Source: Ottelia alismoides (lineage: Eukaryota; Streptophyta; Magnoliopsida; Alismatales; Hydrocharitaceae). From it: 64,000 nucleotides of DNA. This document shows, in pieces, positions 27,201-36,200 of this stretch. The stretch spans positions 1,116,001-1,180,000 of the forward strand of contig JAZKJV010000148.1 in assembly GCA_037367405.1 (NCBI GenBank). The letters run 5' to 3'. The notes under the pieces are model-generated. The model searched no databases. It had not been told where the DNA came from and saw nothing but the letters and a program-made list of their open reading frames with translations. A program made the translations under genes and the position numbers. Numbering within the stretch: the stretch's first letter is position 1; the number at the start of each line of letters is the position of its first letter.

Positions 27201-30200
27201 ATCAACTTCTGGAAATTTTAGCCGAGTAAGATGTCTCAAGTCCATTCTTAATTTTAAATTTGCAACTCCAAGCACCTGGGGGTTGCTTCATTCAACAATT
27301 ATTCTTGCTGATTTTTACTCTTCTCCTCCCAACTTCTCATGATCAGCCATTATCCCACATTTCCCACATAAATATATTTCTATGGTGACTAATTGACCAT
27401 ACGTATGTATATTTTATTCTTATATTACTCAGAGATCATATTTTTTTTGATGATGGGAAAGATAAGATGAGAAGATATAATGATTTATTAAATTTTTAAG
27501 TTTAACGGTTTGTCTGTGGTCTTGGTTCTTGTGAAACCTCACACTATGACTCTAAGACTTGGGGAATGTCTTAGGGTTGGGGTGCCTCCGTAGGCATGCG
27601 GTGTTGTATAATGCATCCTAACTAAGTTCCCAACACGTCCACTAGCTTATTAAGATTTCGAATTCAGCTTATAGTCACTTCCATTTACTCAACTTAACTG
27701 TGATCTTTATAGGGATTTCAAAACTGATTATAGTCACTTCTAATCATTTCAATTTTTATTGTGATTTCCTCCAAACCATGACTGTAACTCTCTTTTTGAT
27801 GTGACTCCCAATGATGTAGATATAGATATAGATATGGATGATCTGGATGTAGAATCGCCAAGTCTGTTGGCGAAAGAAAAACTCAAGCGGTGAAGAAGCC
27901 AACACAAGGGCTCTTCCGTCTCGCCCTCTAATTGGAAGGACGGTCCAATAGAGGGATAGGTCTACTCCCAAACTACGCCACTGAGACGGGTGAGAGGGAC
28001 TTCCCGGAAAAGTCGCTCTAGAAACAACCCGACCGGTAACGGGCAACCGAGCTCGTACGTGAAACTGAAAACCAAGGATCCCCCGCCTGGGTATCCTAAA
28101 ACAGGGTCAGCGTAACTGGTCTAAAGTCGGGATCCCAACGAGGCGTAAAAACACTGCAAGCTTGCATAAAAACGGAAAAGGGATTGGGATCCTAGACCCG
28201 CGCATTAAGCGACCGCTGCCCTAACTGGGCTTCCTATTCTCCCGCCCAGTTTGAGAGTCACCGCGCTCTCGCACAGTTAGGTGTAAGGTTCACATGACCG
28301 GCATATATAATTGGTATCGCCGATACTTCCTCAATCAACTATCTTTTTAAGAGACCTCTAATTTTCATTGTAATCATGGTACAAAAGTAATCGTAGGAAT
28401 TTACTCATAGGATCTCTCACTTATCTACAATCATATGGTCTCTCTATAGTATATAACTTGTTGTACTTCCATTCTGATGAAGGTAAGGGATAAGATAGAT
28501 AATAGATAAAAACTATTCATCCTTTGCATAACTCGCGGGCATCCATTTACATAGAAACATCTTTAGGTAATTAAAATTTTTGATAGAAACAATTGATCAT
28601 TGCCAATGACATAAATCTTAGGGTCACCTGCTTAAAATCTTGGTTTGGAATTCAAACAGGGAAAGAATATGATTACAGTTAATTAAATTCTGTCATCATT
28701 ATCGACATGATTCATAGTCTTTTAATACTTAATATGTAAGCTAAACAAGGATGTTTTCTAGTATTTATATTGCAGGACCCAATTATCAAATCAAAGATCA
28801 GATTTCCTGTTCATAATCATATATTATCATAATTCAAAATGAATATGACCGGTTAAGTCAATACCATATAATATGAACTATCAGAAATTGGTACATGTTG
28901 TAAAATATATGGAAGTTAATGAAATGAGAGTTGGTGACAATTGTTCTATGAGCTTGTGGTTATGAATGTTAACGTGAATGTTTGATGAAATTATTTCATT
29001 CGCGAAAAATTTTCCCCGTACTTTAAGTTACTTAATGCGATAGTAATGAATGTTGTGACGCGAAATGTGTGATTAACGGGTACCCGGATCTTAGGGGGTT
29101 CACATCTTTTATGAGGTTTAATTGACATGGACGACTTATGATACTATTCTATATTTATCAAGGGAAAATCTAAAGAAGAGAGTCTTGTATATGTTGTATA
29201 TCAATTGAATAAAAGACATGAATGAGGGAATGCTCCATTGTTTGAGGACTGCTACTTAACTGACAGATGCCTTGATACATGCATTATTCCGTATCATGCC
29301 TTTATTTATTTTTATTTGTTTGCTTTTGCTATGGACGAACATAGCATTCTAAGGGAGATGTCTTAGCGCACGTTGTATGCATAGTAATTTTCATGGTCGA
29401 TGCACCAAGAGATGGAGGAGGCAAGATAGATGTGAGGTTGACGGAGGCCCTAGAATACAAGGGTTCCTGACTAAGAGAAGAAAGAAAAAATATTTGGAAT
29501 GTAAATTGCAAAATCATTGATAAAGAAAATGGGGAGGCATGAAGACTGGTAATCCCCCTCTTTGGAAAATATGTTTGAAGGATACTTTTGATCGGCATTT
29601 CAAAACGGAGGAAGTGGTTGTGGTTTAGGTCCATGTGCAACAGAAGAGGATCAGAATGAGATTATAAGAGACAAGGTTACCATCACCTGATAGAGCATAA
29701 CAAAAGAAAATCTCTTTTGGTGGTTTGCATATCTTCAGAGAAAGTCTAGTGATTCCTCAGTCCAAAGGTGTGAGATGTTGGTTCATTAGTCTTTTCTTTT
29801 GAGAAAAGGTTCATTAGCCTTTTGGGAGGGCCACGAAGATCTGCAAAATGTACGGAGACTATCATATAAAGCATTTGGCCTGCTTGGATCTAAGTTCAGG
29901 TGTGTTTACGAATAAATCTCTTTGGAGGCAAAGAACGGATGTGGCAGACTGCAGTGGTGGAAAATCCTTAATTTTGTTTGGTCTGGCTGTAAGGAATATA
30001 TGATGCGTGTATGATAGACAGAGAAATCTCCTGCAGTCTTTTTTGTTTGATTTTTGTAATTCTTTCACACGATGATATTCCGAGCTGCTTATATAAAGAA
30101 TGGTTTGCAAACATAGCAGTCATGATTTGTTAACAAGAAGCAGTGTCTTGTTTTTCCATTCGCCAACCTCAACAAAGATTCACAATTTTGATTGAGAACT

Positions 30201-33200
30201 GAGTTGGATGTCCATGATTTTTAATCAAATAAAGAATACTTTTAAATTTGTTTTTTTACACCTTTTCATCTGGCTCAAGCCTTGACAGTATTCCTCATAT
30301 CTTTTTGAGATAATGACCGTCATCCTATTGTCTTACAAAACTTTGCATGCACCCGTCTTTTTTAGATTTGAATGGAGGCAAAGAATCCATGTATCAAATG
30401 CCGACCCTATTTAATTGTGGCAAAATGCTTTGTTGTTGTCTTGATGGCGTTCCATCCCTCTTGTATGAAGAGTTGTTTGCAAACATAATGGTCTTGACTC
30501 ATTAACAAGAAGCCCTGTCTATTTTTTCCATTCACCAACATCAACAAAGATTCATAGTTCTGATTTAGAGCTGAGTTGGCTGTCCATGTTTTTCAATCAA
30601 ATAAAGAAGTTTTTTAATTGGATTTTTTTGCACGTCTTGGTCTAGCTCTAGCTTTTAAAGTGTTTCACTTGAGATATACAACCATCATCCTATTATCTTA
30701 TGTAACTTTGCATACACCAATTTCTCGTCTAGCCCCGCAGCTAAAATGGATGGCTAATCTCTATCAAGGCCTTAAATGTCGGATGTCGGTTTCGTTTCGG
30801 TGACTGACTGAAACGAAATTTCGGTCGAATTTCGGTCGAAATTCGACCGAAATTTCGGTCATTTCGGTCGGTTTTTGAACTAGGGCACCCAAATATCGGC
30901 CGATATAGGCCATTTCGGTCGAATTTCGGTCACCCACCGAAACCGAAATTCGGCCGAAATTCGGCCGAATTTCGGCGAAATTTGATCCCATGATCTCTAT
31001 AGGCATGATCTATAATACTACAGGCTTGGGAGTTTTCTCAAAGTAGGAGAGATGACTGTTTTCTTATTGGAACTTAAATTAGACAAAAGAAATCATGGTG
31101 CATTGTAAAAGTTGTATTCTTTAGATCTGTATGTCATTGGTTTCAGGCATCGAAATGTACATTTGTAAAATTATTGGATAATGACATGCCTAATATGAGA
31201 ACCGATAATGGTTCACCAGTTAATCTGAAGTCTGAACCATCTTTCGAAGAAGCTTTCGCATTTTTAATAAGGATAATTTTGTTCAGGAAAAAATAAAATC
31301 TTGATGCAAGACCATTATTTTGCAAAACTCTTTAGTATATGTTGCTGATATAATCAGCGAGAGATACTTTTATTTATCTTGCACAAGAAATAGACTAGGA
31401 TATGTAGAGAAATGATGTGCAATAACTTAATGAACCTTTGCTATTTGTCTCTGACAACATTTATCTTGTGAAGCTGTGAAGGTTTGATCATTAAAACATT
31501 AGATAAAGATGCTACATATGAACCTGCGAAGAGATCAAATAATTGGCTGAAATTGAAGAAAGATTACATGGACAGGTGTCAATATTTTTTTCTGTTTGAT
31601 AATTGGAATTTGATCAAGTGCTTCTAACATACTCTTTCATCCTTTTGGATGAACTAATTATGTTCTGCAGCATTGGGGATTCATTGGATTTGGTGCCTAT
31701 TGGAGCATTTCACGGGCGTGGTAAACGCACAGGTTATTACCTTCAATAGCATTGCATATTGTTTTTGGTTGCGAAGATCACAACACTGTTTATGATTATT
31801 TGCTTGCAACTTACTTTTTCTGTTGCTATCAGTATACATGAATAATGCACCATCTTCTAATGATTAATGTATGGTCTTGATTTTTTTAATAATTTAATAT
31901 CAATGCTAAAAACTCTTTGTAGGTGTCTATGGTTCTTTTCTTCTTGCTTGCTATGATGAGCAGAATGAAGAATACCAGAGCATATGCAATATTGGTATGA
32001 ATTTCATATTCATTGTTTATGTAGCAATTATATTATTTTTTGTATTTTTAGTAAGAAGTTTGTTCCCACATACTATTATTATTCGGTCGACATTAGCTGG
32101 GAAGTTACTCGTGGCTTTGCAGGCACTGGATTTTCTGAGAAAGTGCTCGAGGAGCGTTCTTCTAGTCTCCGTGATAGTGTCATCTCCAAACCTAAGGTTA
32201 CATCTAATTATAAACTGCATGTTACTTTCTTAATTTGTCTCCTTTCTCGTATGCATCTAACGTCTCGTTGTGCAGCCTTATTATCGGTTTGGAGAAACAA
32301 TAAATCCAGATGTGTGGTTTGAACCTATCCAGGTAATTTAGTTTCTTTTATCATTCATACATTTTACTACTTTCATTCATTATATGGATAGCTGTTTATA
32401 TTTTGTAAGCATTGTGAATACCGTTTTTGGATGAGTTCATAACCTAAATCAGATGGATTTGTTTCAGAAGTTCCTTAATAACAAAAGTTTGGCATGCATT
32501 GATGTGTGGATGATTCTATATTCGGATTCATCCTTTTAAACATGGAAATCCCTTGGTGCACAGCATAAGCCTTTTTTGTTTATTCTACTTAGAAGGAAAA
32601 TTATGCATCTATATTGCCCTGACATGCGGAAGTACATGTGAAATTCAGAAAACAGAACCCAGGGTCTGTTTGGTTGGCAGAATTGCTTATGCTGAATATG
32701 GTTCTGCTGTTAGGAGTAAATATATCGATAATTTTGTTGGATTCAAAAACTTGGGGAACACGAATAATTTATACTTAGATGATCTGTTGGAAGAACAAGA
32801 AGGGAGCATAGCCACAGTTGGCAGAACAACTGTGATATTTAGGAATAAATTGGCGTCGACTATAATCCAATAGACATAATATATCTGAATCTATGCGGTG
32901 GGTCCTCCAAAATGAAACTGCAGTTGTTCTAAGTGGTTCTAACATGAGATGTGCTGATTTGCTAACATTTATCAATATCAATGCTACATTTTTTTTTGTA
33001 ATCCTTTAAAGTACAGACGCTATAGGATATAACATATGTATGTGCAGGAAACTCTCTCTGACCAGAAGTGATTTATATTTGAAAAAATAGGTTTCAGCAA
33101 ATCTTCCATAGATTGCAAATATACTTCCAAAAGTAAGGGGGCTTTTGAACACGCATGGCCCTATTTGTTTGGCTGTGCTAAGTGAAGGGTCCCGGTGTTT

Positions 33201-36200
33201 GGGATGCGGTTAAATCAGGCTTCGTTAAATTTTCATGGGCACAATGGTACCTGATTGCAAGGGCTTAAATGTCGGTTTCGGTCACCATTTCCATGACCGA
33301 CCGAAACATGATTTCGGTGGAATTTCGATCGAAATTTCGGCCATTTTTTGTAACAGGGCCCTCATATTTCGGTCATTTCGGCCATTTCGGTCGAATTTTG
33401 ATTTCGACATTGATTTCAACAGGATATCGATATTCGACAGAAATTCGACTGAATTTCGCTGAAATTTGATGCCATGCTTGATTATATTTTTGCATTGTTG
33501 GTACCGACATTATTTTGTTTTTTGAATAGATCATTTTGTACCCTCAACTTCCTTGACTGCCACCTAAAAAGTTTCCATTTTAATTATGTAAAACTCGATG
33601 AGTCATGTAAGTCATTTTTTGTAAAACTCGATGAGTCATGTAAGTTATTTTTTTAACTTAGTAGTCCAATAGTCAGCATTTTCTGAAGAAAGACTGCTAA
33701 AAATGGTGAGGGACTATTGGTGCTGGAAGGATGGTGAATTGTCGATCTAGAAGGCCTACATGGCAAGGTTCAGGAAAGCGGTATGCGTATGCGTTCGGAC
33801 AGGTCACTGAATAGCGCTTAAGCGGTATGCGGGGGCATATGCGGGGTATGTGCGGTTCTACGCGGTTTCCTAATTTTTTATTTAAAATAAATAAATATAT
33901 ACAAAAGTGACTACAAGCAGAACTAAATTTACGTATAATTGTGGTCCAATAGAAGATCTAAGAAAAATAACTTTCACATAGAGTTCAAAACAATCTTTAT
34001 CAATCAAATATCAATACTTCAATAGAACGATTAACACACAAAATAATTGACAACAATCAACAAAATAAAAAGTTAGCACACAAAATGCCTCTATTATTGA
34101 ATATAATGTCATTTATCTCTATCGTTATATTTATAACTGATCCTCCATTAAAAGTACCAAACTTTACATATAATATATGGCATTCATAATAGCTATTAGT
34201 TGACTAAATTAGTTTACTAAATTATTAGTATATTATTCTTTTCCTTGTGTGTTTACTCCAATCTCGCAGTACAACTACTTTGATGATGGATTTAAATGGT
34301 CATGGAATGCTTGGTTGGCATACATGCTAAAGCAAGAAAAAACATTGCATAAATAACACAATAAAAATGTGGCACAAATTTAAAAAATAAAAAATAAAAA
34401 ATACATATATGCGGCCGCACAGACCGCATAAGTGGCCGCACAGCCCGCATATGCGGCCCGCATAAGCGCACAGGGCGCATAATGTGGGGCTTCAGGAAAG
34501 CGGTGCGCTGAGGGCACCGCATACGCATATGCGGCCGCACAGACCGCTTTCGTGAACACTGGATATTACGCATCCACATTCTTTATTTTCTAACACTCTA
34601 CACTCCAATTTCCTCTCTTTTCACCTCTCAATAATTCTTCCCTAGTCATCGGTCCGCATCATTTGGTATTAAAACATGTTTTCACGTCCAATGCCCTCGT
34701 AAGACCCTCTTAAACCTTCCACTCCCTCCTTTCTTCATCCCCCCATATGCTTGGTGTGCTCTACCTCTACCTCTACCTCATCCCATTTCTTACTCTTTTA
34801 TCTAATCTCTCCCCTTCAACATTCAAGCGAACAATGCGATCTGGAATGTTGAAGGGGAAATATTAGATATGATAAGGTAAAGAGCATGAACTTTCTATCA
34901 TTCTCACGATTTAGCGATCCTATGAATTACACAGAGAAGATTGAAGAGAGAAGATTTCATTGTTCATCACCTTCTCAACAAAAGTTCAGATATCCAACAA
35001 CCTATCATTCAGGGAGCCATAAATTTTGGTTTTGAAATTGGAGGTTCACTTTCAGGTATCATATGTCTTGTGCTAATATGCTAGATACAATTGATGAAAC
35101 GCAAAAGTTGATAAAGAGCTGAAACAAAAATACAAAGCAAAGGAAAAAATGAAGAGTTCTCGACAAAATCTTCAGACTCTCCAGATCTGTGGCACCAGTA
35201 CTTGCACAGTCGTCAGTCGTGTCTACGAGGTTCAATTGTTTGGACTCACTCCTGACGATTACACTACAATATCTCTCAGCCGCCGCTTGCTTGACCGGGT
35301 GGTGCCACTTTGCACGACTACTACCATGTGGAGGTGATCACAACCATGCCCTCAATCTAAGGTAAAGCTCGACCAACTCCATCCGATTCGATGTGCCATG
35401 GATGAACTCGGTCGCCATCATCATGTAGGGCACCCTCATTGGAGCTCTTGAAATCATCAGCATCTCCCCCTTGAATGCCTTCACGATCGACGCTATAAGA
35501 ATCATCGACATCACTTTATCCTCGTGGGAAGGCATCAAGTGCTCCTCCATCCCTTCCCTCACCGTCGATATTGGGAGTGAGGAGAGAAAATCCGAACATT
35601 GGTTGGAGATTTCTATACAGGGAGACATGTATCCCCTTAGGAGGATGTTGTTCTCATGGGAAATTTATGGACACGTCCCCTCATTGAAAAGTACTTTCCT
35701 AAAGTGTGGAAGTTAGGAGCGTGATCAGATATTTACGTGAGGGTAGAATATATGCGGCCATGCCCATCAATGCTAAGAAATTGCAAGAAGAACATTGTAA
35801 AAGAAGAGAAGTCAAAAAATATGAAATTCTTCTGATCAGATATTTTATACTCCATGCCCCATGCATGATGATGAACAACTCATTAGATGAGTTCTCCAAA
35901 ACAGAGGAGAATTGATGCAGTATAAAATATTTAATTTATTTTTGTTATTTTATTTTTAATTCTTGTAAAAAATCCAAAAGTCACAATCACAATCTTTGGA
36001 TGTTCCTTTTTATTGGGATGTGTGTTTTTATGAAAAATTGCATTTGTTAATATGTTAATCCTTATATAAAGCAACCTATTCCTGTGTAACGAGGGATATA
36101 AAATGAAAGTGAATTTGATTAGCCATTGGCTTTGTCCTCCTTTGCTCATGAATATTCTTTCTCCTCTTTAATCCTCCCAATCGATATTACTTCCCATCTC

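Noticed and set aside
32664..33230. A Harbinger MITE starting GGGTCTGTTTGGTTGG
   Set aside because: No inverted partner end or TWA duplication could be found; the candidate at 33160-33180 does not pair.
34292..34579. A - strand ORF with repeated RPHMR units
   Set aside because: It is the translation of ATGCGGCCGCA subterminal repeats of a hAT element.
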